From positions 17,147,926 to 17,211,925 of the forward strand of contig NC_059289.1 in assembly GCF_017591435.1 (NCBI RefSeq): DNA of 64,000 bases, read 5' to 3'. Position numbers and translations under genes: made by a program. Source of the DNA: Portunus trituberculatus (taxonomy: Eukaryota > Arthropoda > Malacostraca > Decapoda > Portunidae). Positions within the stretch are counted from its first letter, which is position 1, and each line of letters opens with the position of its first letter. The notes under the pieces were generated by a model. The model was not told the DNA's origin. It made no database searches and was given only the letters and a program-made list of their open reading frames with translations. Positions 1 to 11,672 of this stretch are shown piece after piece.

Positions 1-906
1 GAAGCAGCAGGAGCCCAGGCTGGCTGCTCTTCCAGTGAGACGAGGAACCAGCTTGAAGAGAGGCGAGGTGATCACCAAGAGACGGTGTGCTGGTGTCTGT
101 CCTGGCCTCAAAACCAGCCTCCCATCGTAGCCTCGGAAAGGGCGGAGTCAAGGCCAGTAGCAAAGCCTCGTGGTACCGAAGCTGGCTGGGCATATAGAAG
201 CGTATAGAAGGTAGTTAGGAAGGGAGGAAGAGCCAGCACGGCGTATCTTCCTTACAGTATGCCAGCCAGACATTCAGATAAAGAATCACATGTTTCTTCC
301 TCACCATGGAAATGGTCTGCAAGCTCATTGACAACCTTCTGGAAGGCAGTATCAAGTACCATCCACAGTATCACTGGTTGGTTGTACAGTGGAGAGCGAA
401 TTGAGGTCGGCAATGGGTCAAGCTCAGGCAGACACTAGGAACTCTAGCTGCTTCATCCTCAGAAGAGGAGAAGTCAGGGAACAGGCTAGAACTGGCTGCC
501 AATGACACTGGAGGATCTGCTGGCTTGTCTAACTTGTCAATTGGAACATTCAGCAGGATTGATAACCATTCCAAATTGCTGCCACCCAAAGAAGATAGCT
601 GCTTTGTTTAAACGGCACGAACCAGCGACAGACTGCTGAAAAGCACAGGCAGCCGGTGGTTGAGTACTGAAAACTTGGGAGGCCTTCCTTCACTTGACAT
701 TGCCTTCCAGAGGGTCTCTGTCAAGTCGTTTCCTTCCCAAAGCAGGCAAGGAGGGACGCTGTGGTGTTCCCTGGCCCTTATTCCGTTCCGACAAAACTCG
801 TCAAAAAGAACGGAGAAAGCCACGTGACACAAATACCAAAATATATGTCCCTGGTTGCAGTAGAGAGAGGGAAGCTTTAAGATCCTTTTTTAAGGAGCCA
901 CCATAA
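1..906 (+). other. Unidentified exon-like region with a frame break
   Basis: I do not recognise this region. A TATCTTCCTTACAG-type acceptor near 257 precedes an open frame from an ATG at 259 to about 428. That frame has a hydrophobic, aromatic patch (SPWKWSASSLTTFWKAV, then SITGWLYSG). A second frame, open to 611, follows with a serine/glutamate-rich stretch (AASSSEEEKSGNRLEL). Read together, with one frame shift near 430, they look like one broken coding segment. Its composition is less AT-rich than the neighbouring repeats. It could be a captured or retrocopied gene fragment or part of a mobile element. I do not assign a function. Confidence 0.3.
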
Positions 907-1261
907 GAATCCTTATACTCTGCACTTTCAAATGTCAATTAAATGTGTTTTTATTTTTAGAACAGGGAATATTAGTTGTGGGGAATGTGGCACACAAATA
1001 GGGAATACATGTATAAATATTACTGACATCATGGAAGGTATGAATACCGGCTCATACGCAGGCTCAGCCTTTTACTTGCTTGAACACGCACAGAGGTAGG
1101 TTAATCTTCCACCCATATGCCTCGTGGGATTGAATACGCCACGTGTAACATCTAGACCGAGTAACTAACCTGTATCTGTCCTTGCTAATGCAGGAAGACC
1201 AGCCTTGCTCTTACTGTAGCATCACATTCAGGAAGAATTTAACCACAAAAAATTCACTTTA
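907..1261. other. AT-rich spacer, nothing recognised
   Basis: No open frame, repeat termini or RNA-like structure was recognised in this intronic stretch. Confidence 0.4.
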
Positions 1262-2704
1262 GTAGTTTTTTAGATCTTAAGCGAGCTTTTCACGCAGACT
1301 CACCAACTCAATTCTTGAAAAACTTGCTCGCCTAGAAGTCATTGGTCTTCAACTAAATTGGGTGAAGTCCTTCCTAACAAATAGATCCTTCTCCCTGGCA
1401 ATTGGTAACACCTACTCTAGCTCTTATCCAATCACCAGTGGTGTTCCTCAAGGTTCTCCTTCCTTATCCAGACCTATACCAAACTTGCCTCCTCCCCTAG
1501 ATGTCATGCCCTCCACTCTCTCTTCCTTCAGCATGGCAGGGAGCCACTTCATGGCCCCTTGTCATATCAAGCCCACACACCCTTTGTAGACAGAGCCCTC
1601 TCCTTCTTTGCAACTCTCTGGTGACTCCTCTCCCATTCCTTATTCTTGAAAAAAATTCTCCTCTGGGCCCTTGGTACCCTTCCTTTTCCTCAGTCTCAGT
1701 GTCCCTTCACACATCCACACAATGGTCCAAAGCCAGCTGCCCAGTGGAGGGCAGGACCCTATTCACCTCACTCCTACACTCACAGTACCAGAACCACTTC
1801 TACATCCACACCAATGGCTCCCGCCTCACTAACCCTCCATCCATCGGTGCAGCCATTTACTTCCTCTCCAGGTCCCTTGCCACTGCCTGGAGACTGCCAG
1901 CCACTGTCTCCATCACCACAGCAGAACTGTTTGCCATTAAAGAGGATCTTCAATTTGCCTTCACCCTTGCTGCCCCTTGCTCACTAGCCTTCTTATCAGA
2001 CTCCCCCTCTGCCCTCCAAATCATAAAATCCCACCATCCACACTCACCACATCCTCCACCTGACCTCCCTAGGACACAACATCCACCTTCAGTGGGTGTT
2101 TTCCCATGTCACTGTCATGGGAAACATGGTGGCCAACAATGTAGCACCAGAGGCACACACCCACTCCTTCCCTATTGATTTAGCCACTCACCAGACAAGA
2201 TACCCTAACAGACCTCAAGACAGCCTGCAGGCAACATTAGGACACATTAGACAGGACACAAGACACCCCTGGTGGACTTACTCCCCCAACTGGGTACAAG
2301 ATACAGCAGTCACCAGACTGCAAATTGGCCACACCCACCTCAATGCCCATTTGCACAGGCTGGGCATGACTGATTCCCCCCACTGCCCCTGGTTCCCTAC
2401 AGAGCCTGACACCCAAGAACACCTGCTGCTGCACTGCCCTCGCCACCACTCACACCATGTGGCCCTCCTCCACTCACTATCTGCTCATCAACCACACAGG
2501 CCAACAATGACTGATCTCTAGGGCAGCTCCACAAATCCCAATCTGACTTTCAAGACCCTTAACCTCACTAGGACCTTACAAAAAACAACCTAGCTCCACT
2601 ACATATAACCTGAAAATATAACCGCAGCATACTACACCTTTAGGGCACTAGAGGCTGTGACACACAGCCTGCACGGCCCCAACAACTCACCAAGAAGAAA
2701 AAGA
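1262..2704 (+). mobile_element. I-type non-LTR retrotransposon remnant (RT end plus RNase H)
   Basis: This is a degenerate 3' part of a LINE that carries an RNase H domain. A reverse-transcriptase piece has DLKRAF near 1273 and SGVPQGS near 1437-1458. A deletion follows. An RNase H-like segment begins with HTNGSR near 1810, where the family has an aspartate in place of N. It continues with TAELFAIKEDL and AFLSDSPSALQ. The C-terminal tail has the cysteine/histidine region typical of such elements (RLQIGHTHLNAHLHRLG, then EHLLLHCPRH). It ends near an AAGAAGAAAAAG-type tail at about 2690-2704. Frame shifts and the D-to-N change indicate it is dead. The clade name (I/Jockey group with RNase H) is by motif only. 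Confidence 0.75.
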
Positions 2705-3277
2705 ATCTTGTCTGTGTCATGATTTCATGTTTCACGTTTGCTAAGCATTATGATATTTTTTACCTTTGTAGGTTGGTGATATGTAATATTTGTGATCTTT
2801 CTAGGTTTCTGAATATGGCTCCTTCCAAAAATATGAAAGAGAAGGGTGTTATAGGTATAGCTTATTAAGAAATCCAAAATATTTTCACTTTAAGAGAAAC
2901 TAGACATTATAGGCAAGGTTGAGGCAGGTGAGAAGTTCCATGAAGTAAGCAGATTTTACTCTGATAATGAGTCCACAGAGCATAACATGGTGAAATGTAG
3001 ATGCCATAAAGAACGAAGTGCAGGAATAATCAATATGGGGGCCCGTATTGGTGGGGGGGGTCTCAGGGATCAGTCATGGTGGATCCCAGTCCCAATCTTG
3101 TTTATAACATAGGTTTCTATTATTCCATTAGTGCGTTTTTCAATATATATGCACATTTTCTCAGTCCCTTTCTTGTGCATTAAGGGAGGACCCCTGTAAT
3201 ATAAACATATTAGTGGTTCTGAGCTTCAATTAAACTTGTCCAATTCACACTACAAACTTAGATACAGGTTTACTTAC
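2705..3277. other. Intronic spacer, nothing recognised
   Basis: AT-rich sequence with a short G run near 3050. No coding or repeat signature was recognised. Confidence 0.4.
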
Positions 3278-3500
3278 CAGTTCCTGCAACTCCATTCTTA
3301 TATTTATTAATTAGTTCTTTCTCTTTTGCCTTTGTGCAGGCTACCATAGATCTTGCAATCTCATTCCATGCCTGCCTTTTCCTTTTGGCAGTTAGGGTAG
3401 GAGATAGGGATCCCCTGTGCTCTTTCACAAGGGCTAACAGATGGAGCATTTCATACTGAGTCCAGTTGGCTTTTCTGATCTTTTTCACATTGTGAACTAC
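3278..3500 (-). CDS. Exon encoding a Myb/SANT-like DNA-binding domain
   Basis: The 223-bp minus-strand segment is fully open. It is bounded by a consensus acceptor (TTTCATTATCAG) at the 3501 side and a consensus donor (GTAAGTAA) starting at 3277. The product has the tryptophan-rich helix pattern of Myb/SANT-like domains: NWTQYEMLHLLALVKEH, then RQAWNEIARSM, then KELINKYKN. Such domains occur in the second protein of PIF/Harbinger transposons and in domesticated relatives such as NAIF1-like proteins. A Tigger element starts 41 bp upstream, in what would be the preceding intron. I see no partner exon. It may be a remnant of a Harbinger element or an exon of a gene nested in the Dscam intron. 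Confidence 0.55.
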
Positions 3501-3541
3501 CTGATAATGAAAATCAAAGAATATAAAACATACTGGAAATA

Positions 3542-4535
3542 CAGGCAACCCCCGTTTAACGAAGTGGTTACGTTCCTAAAAAACACTTCGTTAAGCGAAA
3601 CTTCGTTAAGCGAACCGATTATAACAAGTTTAACCCCTGATTTGAACTTCCATTGAGAGTAAGCAAAGCAAGAGTGCATCATAGTACAGTAAAAGGTTTA
3701 ATGAAAGTAAAAATTATGAAGTTAAACATTTAGGTAGTTTAATTTAAGTCATTATAATGTACACTAATGTATGTATGTATGTAACTTTATAATGTTGATG
3801 ATCTTAACTTTATGAAGGGAGGAAGAGTGAAACGGGAAATACACTAACCGGCAACCTGTGGAATGTAAACAAAGTGCGCATCATTGTACTGCATACAAAA
3901 CTTATGTACCACATTTCCACAAGGCTTTCTATTTTATCCATTGTAGAGTCACGAGTTCAGGTGGTTCTTTTAGCTTGCAAGGAAGATACGGTCTCACCAG
4001 CCTTCTTAATAGAGTCTGCTGACTTGAAAATAGAGACAGTATAATATGGACTCAAGATAGTGGGCAGCACTGCTATAGTTTTGTGGCCTCTCTCATGTCT
4101 GTGAATAATATCTAGCTTCATTTGGAGAGTAAGAGACTTCCTGGTCTTCTTACGAACACTAGGCCAATTGCAGGGCATTTTGGTGGTAAGTTGAGCTAGG
4201 GAAGACAAGCTGCTGCTGACGCTGTTATGTTTTGACTGGGGAGTGACTGTTGCGCGTGTTGTCCACGAGAGGCTTGATCTTGATCTTGATCTTTATTCTA
4301 TAGGGGTCCCAGGATTTTTCCTGAGGCAGGCCTTAGTACCAGCAGCTTCTGGTGTATTCAAAAGCCTGTCAGCTTGCGTGATATGGTGGGGCTTTCAAAT
4401 TTGGAAAAAAATTACCTGGATAAAACTTCGTTAAAGCGAGTTTGGTGTTCGTTAAACGAGCAGATGGTAGTAAAATGAAACCTTCGTTGTAGCGAAATTT
4501 CGTTGTGTGAACCTTCGTTAAACGGGGGTTGACTG
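3542..4535 (-). mobile_element. Tigger/pogo-like DNA transposon, family 1, internally deleted
   Basis: Terminal inverted repeats are CAGGCAACCCCCGTTTAACG at the left and its complement with one mismatch at the right. TA precedes the left end; the right flank reads TT, so that copy of the target duplication has decayed. The word TTCGTTAA(G)CGAA recurs just inside both ends. On the minus strand a short frame from about 4176 encodes the N-terminal helix-turn-helix region (SLTLQMKLDIIHRHERG). It then jumps to a KAGETVSSLQAKRTT segment shared with the element at 20734-22700. The catalytic core is missing, so this is nonautonomous. Confidence 0.85.
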
Positions 4536-5074
4536 TTCTTCATTGGTGTCTTCTCCCTTCATCCCCCCTATGATCTTGAGATAGGGATTAAGGGTAGGGA
4601 ACATAGAAACGGTTATTTCAGGTTATTTTAATGGAGATATCTTTAAAGAAGGCTATCCTAACCTAATCTACCCCAGCTAACCTATGTGCATCATAGAAAA
4701 AATCCTATATTGCTGAAGTTATTAACTTGTGATGAAAATTTCTATAAAGTAAGTTTCACAGTATCCGTACTATTAATCGGCAACAATACTAAAAAGGTAG
4801 ACGAGCATTATGGTCCCCTTCTAATACCATACCCTGAACTAACCTATTCCTAACAAAAGTGCAACAACCTCATCAACCACCCTGGTGAGGTTAGGTTTTA
4901 TTTGAAAATAAATAACAAGGCAGCGAAGGTGGGACTGGTGTGACGTGCTGAGAGCAGTGTGGTACATGGTCTTGCCTAACTGAACCTAATCAAATCCTAA
5001 TTAAAATAATCCATTACTATAGTTCATCAGTGAGATTAGGTGTGGTTAGTTTTTGGTTTAGTATATATGTAGTA
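4536..5074. other. Intronic spacer, nothing recognised
   Basis: AT-rich sequence with several CCTAACCTAA-like words and no coding signature. Confidence 0.4.
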
Positions 5075-5077
5075 TTA

Positions 5078-5761
5078 AGGCAGGTTCATACATGCCAATT
5101 TGACTGAAATTGTAAGTTGGTAGAGTTTGTAACTGAATGTTGGTGCCTAGCAACTGTTCAGTCTATTTGTGACTTTATTTACATTGTGACATCACAGAGT
5201 GAGCTTTAAAAATGTGATCTTCAGGTGTAGAGAAGATGTTAGCGAGTTGGTGAGGGAAAAAGAACACATCTGGGACCACAGAAATTAATTATACAGTAAA
5301 AAGATCTTGTGCAAATCATCATTCAACAAAATAGCTGCCACTCTCCAAGAACTGTTTCCCTCAGTGCAGGATGTTGTTGGAGGTGAGGTTTGAAGACTTG
5401 TCAGGATTTAATTCGATTGCAATTATGCAGTCTTTTTAAGATAAAAAATTAATTTTACGAAAAATGTAGGCTAATATAGAGTATGGTAGACACTCCTTTC
5501 TTTCCTTCTACTTAGCCGGGACATTTTCTTTTCTGTTGACTCTTTCGGTACACCAAAAGAAGAGCAACCATTGCTTCAGCATCATCACTGGAGGAAGACA
5601 TCTTGGTGGGTAGTTGTTTGTTTACATTCAATTCACACCAAGGCGCCTACTAGTCAATACTTTCCAGTCACTATGTGTGATGTTTTACAACTAGAAGGAC
5701 TCAGTTGATACTTCTAGTGACTTGCAATTTCAGTCGCAAATTGGCACGTGTGAACCCGCTT
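5078..5761 (+). mobile_element. PIF/Harbinger-like element with a MADF remnant
   Basis: Imperfect inverted termini (AGGCAGGTTCATACATGCC against the complement of GGCACGTGTGAACCCGCTT) are followed on each side by matching subterminal AATTTG..ACTGAAATTG. The element is flanked by TTA on both sides (5075-5077 and 5762-5764), a 3-bp duplication expected of PIF/Harbinger. On the plus strand, near 5230-5390, a decayed frame reads SELVREKEHIWDHRN, then a stop, then KILCKSSFNKIAATLQELF. That is the pattern of a MADF DNA-binding domain, which is related to the Myb/SANT protein of Harbinger elements. There is no transposase, so it is nonautonomous. Confidence 0.65.
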
Positions 5762-5764
5762 TTA

Positions 5765-6003
5765 GGTTATTGCATACCTGGCTCCTGTGCCTTTGTTTAC
5801 ATTGCCAGCAGTGCTGTCTATACTCTTATCACCTTCTATCTTTTTTGTTTCAACACAAGCAATTTCCTACAAATTTGGAAACAGAAAACTAGCCTAGCCC
5901 CCTCTCTGCTTGCAGTACATCACCAGGCTTATAGTGCTGGAAGTCAGCAGCATCAAGTATTGAAATTGTTGTTTATGCTTTCACGCACCGCAGTCACCAC
6001 CAT
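5765..6003. other. Short spacer between elements
   Basis: No element termini or coding signature was recognised between the Harbinger-like element and the first LINE. Confidence 0.4.
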
Positions 6004-7135
6004 GTGTATTTACCTAGTTGTATTTTACGAGAGGGGAGCCTGTGTCTGTGCTGTCCCGTCTCTGTATCTCACAGTATCTAGTTTTCTCTTAAAATTGTGT
6101 ATAGACTTTGCACACACCACCTCTCTGTCCAGTCCATTCCATATATCTATCACTCTATGGGGGAAGCTGTTTTTCTAGAAGTCTCTTCTGTAGTTGTCTT
6201 TTCTGAGTTTTAATCTATGTCCTCTTGTGTCCCTTCTCTCCCTCTTCAGCAGGTCGGTCCTATCAGGAAGCTCCATATTATTCATTATTCTGTAGATGGT
6301 CAACAGGTTGCCTCTTTCTCTTCTCTGCTCCAGTGTTGGTAATTCCAGTCTCTCCAGTCTCTTTTCATACGTAAGAGCCGACAAGGTTGGGGCCAGTTTG
6401 GTGGCCGCTCTTTGTATTCTTTAAGTTTTCCTGATATTCTTCCTCGTGTTAGGTGACCACAGTACAGCCTCATACTCCAGTCGTGGTCTGATCAAGGATA
6501 CCAATAACTTTTTCACCATATCTTCATCAATATATGAGAATGCAATTCTAATATTTCTCAGTAAGTTGTAGGTCTCATCAACAATTTTATTTATGTTTAT
6601 TGGAGGACATTTTCTTTGTTAGGAGAACTCCAGGTCCTTTTCACTTTCCATCTTTTTAATCTTCTTTACTCCAAGTTTATATTGTCTTGTTATCCTAGTT
6701 TTGCTCTTCCCAAATTCCACTATGCTATATTTCTTAATGTTGAATTCCATCTCTCATCTTTTACTCAATTCCCAAAGTCTATCTAAGTCCTGCTGTAGAG
6801 TTCTACCATCATCATATGACCTAACTTCCTTCAAAACTTTTGCGTCATCTGCAAAGATACTCATATAGCCTTCTACTCCTTTGTTCATATCATTTATGTA
6901 TATTGCAAACATAATTATGGCCAACACAGAACCTTGCAGAACCTCACTTATAACTTCTTTCCAGGTGGACTCCTTATCTCTAATTGTCACTCATAGTTCT
7001 TCCAGTTAGGAAACAATTTTCCTTTTATTCCCCTATATTTTCTAGTTTTCTTATTAATTTCCTGTAGAACTTTAACAAATTCTTTTTTTTAGATCTAAAA
7101 ATACACTGTTAATCCATTCATCTCATTCCTATGTT
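6004..7135 (-). mobile_element. CR1-like LINE fragment B (3' end, truncated)
   Basis: This is the 3' part of a non-LTR element read on the minus strand. Frames near 6990-6754 give the catalytic aspartates in the form FADDAKVLK with YINDMNKGVEGY upstream. The C-terminal thumb region (YEKRLERLELPTLEQRRERG) lies at 6375-6315. The 3' end carries TACAACTAGGTAAATACA near 6004-6020. Multiple stops and shifts are present. The 5' boundary coincides with the 3' end of the next LINE copy. Confidence 0.8.
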
Positions 7136-8049
7136 ATGTATTTACCTAGTTGTAGTTTTACAGGGCCTGGGCTTTATGCTCGTGTGGCCCCGTCTCCATA
7201 TCTACACTTATCCAATCTTACTTTAAAAGTATGCACACTCGTTGCAGACACTACTTCTTCATTTAAACTGTTCCACGTCTCAATACATCTTTGCGAGAAA
7301 CTATATTTTTTAACATCTCTCAGACATCTTCCTTTTCTCAGCTTTTTACTATGCGATCTTGTGCTTGAATGTCATATTCTTCTCTCAGGATCAGTTTCTC
7401 ATTATCCACTTGGTCCATTCCGTTGATCAATTTAAAAACTTGTATCAGGTTTCCTCTCTCCCTTCTTTGTTCCAGGGTTGGTAGATCCATAGCCTTTAGT
7501 CTCTCCTCATATGTCATCCCTTCAAATTCTGGAACCATTCTTGTAGCCATTTTTTGTAGTCTCTCCAATTTCCTTATGTGTTTCTTTTTATAAGGGTCCA
7601 CACTACTCCTGCATATTCCAATCTGGGTCTTATTAAAGTACTTATCAATTTCTTCATCATTTCTTTGTCCATGTGGTGAAATGCTACTCCAATATTCCTT
7701 AGCAAATTATATGTTTCTCTAAAATTCTATCAATATGGCTTACTGGTTGATTGTTTTCTTCCATCGTCACTCCTAAGTCCTTTTCCTTTTTTACTTTCTC
7801 CAGTACTATTCCATCTCCCATCTTATAGATTCCCACGGGTCGTCTTTCACTCTTTCCCATTTCCATGACATGGCTTTTGTTCACATTGAATTCCATTTCC
7901 CACTTTTTGCTCCATTCCCATATCTTATTTAGGTCTTCTTGCAGTATTTCACAATCCTCTTTTTGCTTTATAACTCTGCACAGTTTCGTATCATCTACAA
8001 ACAGATTTATGTAGCTGTTAGCTCCTTCTGGCATGTCGTTAATATAAAT

Positions 8050-9303
8050 GAGGCGCCCGGAGCCAGAGGGAACCAACCCACACGAACCTACTTTCGAGAA
8101 AAACGCGTTTAAAGTTAAACAATTAATACTACCGTAAGATCGGTCACAATATTATCATATTATACATCATTGGAAAGTTCTCGGCAAGACCTGTCATGCC
8201 ATGTGTTTTTTAATAGTATATTCTATGTTTTAACTTTTACAGAGATCATTATAAATACCCCTACACCCGTAGCGGAAATTATTTTCCCAGGAAGGTTATG
8301 TTTTAGGTTCATTTTTTCAAAGTGTATGATAAAACAAGCATTATGTAAAAAAATTATGACGATATGCTTTTAACTCGATTTTTTACGAATTTTTTTATGA
8401 GCGAATAAAGCAATATTTCCCCCTACCGTAAGATTGGTCACAATATTATCATATTATACATCATTTGAAAGGTCTCAAGACCTGTCATGCCATTGGTTTT
8501 AATAGTATATTCTATGTTTTAACTTTTAGAGAGATTATTATAAATACCCCAGTAGCAGAAAATTTTTCCCAGGAAGGTTATGTTTTAGGTTCATTTTTTC
8601 AAAGTGTATGATAAAACAAGCATTATGTAAAACAATTATGACGATATGCTTTTAACTCGATTTTTTACGAATTTTTTTTATGAGCGAATAAAGCAATAGT
8701 TTCTAGCAACTTTTATTCCAAAATGTTTTATTTCCCTATTTTCTCTTCATCTCTGAAGAGATTATAGTGTGAAATGTATCTGTATAGAAGATTGTGATAT
8801 TGTATTTTAAAATTTATTTTCTATGATTTTGTAGCTGATGCTAATCCTCAATCCTCAAGGATTTCAGACTCTCTAAAGTAAACAAAGGCTGTGATTTCAT
8901 CACTATGAGTCACGAAATACTCTGCTGATTCCACCTCATCAGCCGCATCCCTGCTCTTTACCTTCTCTCAGATCAGAAGTTTGTCGCGACATTTTTCCAT
9001 TATCACTCCACTTTGAGGCTTCGTATAGATACATATGGTCGTATTTCACTTCCGACAATTTTATCGACTTTTACACTTCACAACATGATCCTGCCTTTAA
9101 CTCCCTGCTGTTGGTACCTTCTCTCAGATCAGAACTTTTCTTTTTCCATTATCACTCCACTTTAAGGCTTCTAGGTCCCATATGGTCGTATTTCACTTCG
9201 CCGACAATTTTATACGACTTTTACACCCTTCAACAACATGATCCCGCCTTTAACTCAATTTTCGTATTTTTAAGGGTTGGTTCCCTCTGGCACGGGGCGC
9301 CTC
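8050..9303. mobile_element. Nonautonomous TIR element with two internal tandem duplications
   Basis: About 30-bp inverted termini (GAGGCGCCCGGAGCCAGAGG.. and its near complement) bound a 1254-bp insertion in the reverse transcriptase of LINE A1. The same four bases AAAT abut both ends, and a diverged 8-bp duplication is also possible. Copy A2 has the uninterrupted site at about 13321-13337. Inside, a segment of about 280 bp is tandemly duplicated (about 8131-8413 and 8425-8697). A different segment of about 130 bp is duplicated near 8965-9090 and 9118-9265. There is no long coding frame. Superfamily is undecided. Confidence 0.8.
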
Positions 9304-10705
9304 AAATGAGGAAAAGTATTGGTGCCAATATTGACCCTTGTGGCACTCCGCTTTCTACTGCTCTCCACTTGGACTTCATATCTTTAATTACCGTCCTTAT
9401 TTCTCTCCCCCTCAAATAATTTTCTATCCATCTCAATGTGCTTCCTTTTAAGCCACCCTTCTCCTCTAACTTCCATAGTAATCTTGCATGTGGCACTTTG
9501 TCAAACGCCTTTTTTAAATCCAAATAAATACAGTCAACCCATCCCTCTCTCTCTTGTACTCTATCAACTATTCTAGAATAGAAACTCAGTAAATTAGTTA
9601 CATAAGACCATCTTTTCCTAAAACCAAATTGGCTATTTGATATTAATTTGTTGTCTTCAAGGAACTTGATCCATTGTTTCTTTATTATTCTTTCACACAT
9701 CTTGCATATTACACTAGTTAGTGATACCGGTCTGTAATTTAAAGGTTCTTCCTTCTTTCCACTCTTATATATGGGAACCACCTCAGCTCTTTTCCATTCT
9801 ACTGGTACTGTTCCATTTTCTATTGAGCATTTTATGATGTTGTATATAGGACTTGCTAGTTCTTCCCTACATTCTTTCAGTATTCTGCCTGAGACTTCAT
9901 CTGGTCCCATTGCCTTGTCTTCATCCAGTTTCTTCATTAATTCTTTTATTTCAAGCTTGGTCACTTTAATCTCTTTCATATAGACTGTCTCTCTATTACC
10001 CTGTGGCCTTTCAAATTTGGATTCCTTAGTAAAGACCTGGAATTTATTATTTAATAGTTCTGCCATAGTTTTTGGGTCTTCCACCATCCCGTTCTTTCCT
10101 TTTAACCTTTCTATTGTTTCTCTTTGTCTAATTTTTCCATTTATGAATCTATAGAACAATTTTGGTTGCTCCTTACATTTTTCGACAATGTCCTTTTCAA
10201 AGTTCTTTTCCTCTTCCTTCCTTACTTTAACATATTCATCTCTCGCTGCCTTGAAGTTTTCCTTATTTGTTGGATTTCTATTTCTCCTCCATCTTTTCCA
10301 TGCTCCATCTCTTTTCTCCTTTGCCCTAGCACACCTTGCATTAAACCAATCTTTCTTTCCTTCTTCTTTAGGTCTATATTTTGGGACATATTCCCTGACT
10401 CCTGTTTTATATATTTCCAAAAATAAGTTATACTTCTCTTGCATCATCTCTGAGTTTTCCATCTCCTCCCAGTTTACATTTTTAAAATAGTTCTTGAGAT
10501 TCTCAATATCAGCCTTTCTGCAATTTAATCGGTCTCCTTTGTATGAATCGTCTCTATCTTCCTTTCCCTCTTCTATATCTATTTCTAATATTACATGGTC
10601 ACTCTTTCCCAATGGGCACTTATATCTTATATCATCATTCATTTGTATACCCTTGTAAAAATTAGGTCCAATCTCGCCTCGTCGTTTCCTCTGAATCTTG
10701 TGCAT
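9302..10705 (-). pseudogene. LINE A1 ORF2: end of endonuclease, linker and reverse transcriptase
   Basis: This 467-codon open frame is the longest in the window. It starts within the last part of the endonuclease domain (YKCPLGKSDHVILEIDIEE). It passes through a basic linker (WFNARCARAKEKRDGAWKRW) and enters the reverse transcriptase palm: VEWKRAEVVPIYKSGKKEE, NYRPVSLTSV, LDLKKAFDKVPHARLLWKL and ESGVPQGSILAPILF. It stops where the TIR element is inserted, just before the catalytic DD motif. The remaining reverse transcriptase (NLFVDDTKLCRVI) resumes at 8049. It would copy LINE RNA at nicked chromosomal DNA. The insertion makes this copy non-functional. Confidence 0.85.
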
Positions 10706-11372
10706 TCCTTTACTCTCTGGTCCATCATATTGTCTATCATTAGGTTTAGAATCTTTCTCCCAGGCTTCTTCCCCATACCACTTTCATAATTTTCCCAGTC
10801 CACTTCTTTACAGTTGAAATCTCCTACTAATATAACTTTTTTCCTTTCTTTAACGATTCTCGTTAGACTCCTTATTGTGTCATCTATCATGTCTTTATAT
10901 TCTTGATTGGTCCATGAATTTGTTTTTGGTGGCACATATGTTACAATGATTGTTAACTCTTTTTTATTAATATGCATCTTAACATACAATACTTCTGCTT
11001 TTCCTGCTCCACATTCCACTTGGTTTATCACTATCTCCTTCCTTAACATTATCATGACTCCTCCTCCTCCTTTACCCACTCTGTCTCTTATACATTATAC
11101 CTATTATCCAAGACTATTTTGATTTCCTCATTTAGTTTTGTTTCAGCCAGGCATACAATATCTGGATTTTCTTTCTTTATGTAATCTCTTAATTCTAATT
11201 TACTTGATAAAACCCCGTCTATGTTCGTATACATCATTTTTAGTCTCTTGCCTTTATCATTTTTAGTTAAACTTGTTCCACTTTTTTCTCTTCCTTCTCG
11301 TTTATATACCATTTCCTTATCCTGTCTCCTAGAATTCTCCAAAAATGCCTTTTTCCTCTTCTGACCTTTCAT
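10639..11372 (-). pseudogene. LINE A1 ORF2: endonuclease domain
   Basis: Two frames separated by a shift near 11085 encode the N-terminal endonuclease of LINE A1. Motifs seen are KMMYTNIDGVLSSKLELRDY, VCLAETKLNEE, VTYVPPKTNSW, VILVGDFNCKEVDWENY and ARLDLIFTR. These match the exonuclease/endonuclease/phosphatase fold used by CR1/Jockey-group elements to nick target DNA. The domain is complete apart from the frame shift. Confidence 0.8.
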
Positions 11373-11672
11373 TATTTTTTTCCCTTACTGCTGCTGCCAG
11401 TTCATTGTATCTCTTCCTTTCCTCCTCATTTCTATTTTTCTTTATATAGATATCCTTACAGCCTTCTGTTTCTCTGAGTTTTGTTGTTCTATATTTCTTC
11501 TGTTGCTGCTTGTGATTTTAGTAATATTTTAATTGGTCTCGTTTTTCCTTCTTGATATGGTCCCATTCTGTTTATTTCTTCTACTTCCTCTTCCAAGTTC
11601 TGCCTATCTTCGTCATTTAGATTCTTCAGTAGGTCTTTGACTGATTTCATTTATTCTTTTTCTCTTTTTGGT

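Noticed and set aside
9111..9419. 102-codon plus-strand frame
   Set aside because: It runs across the border of the TIR element into LINE A1 antisense and shows no domain.
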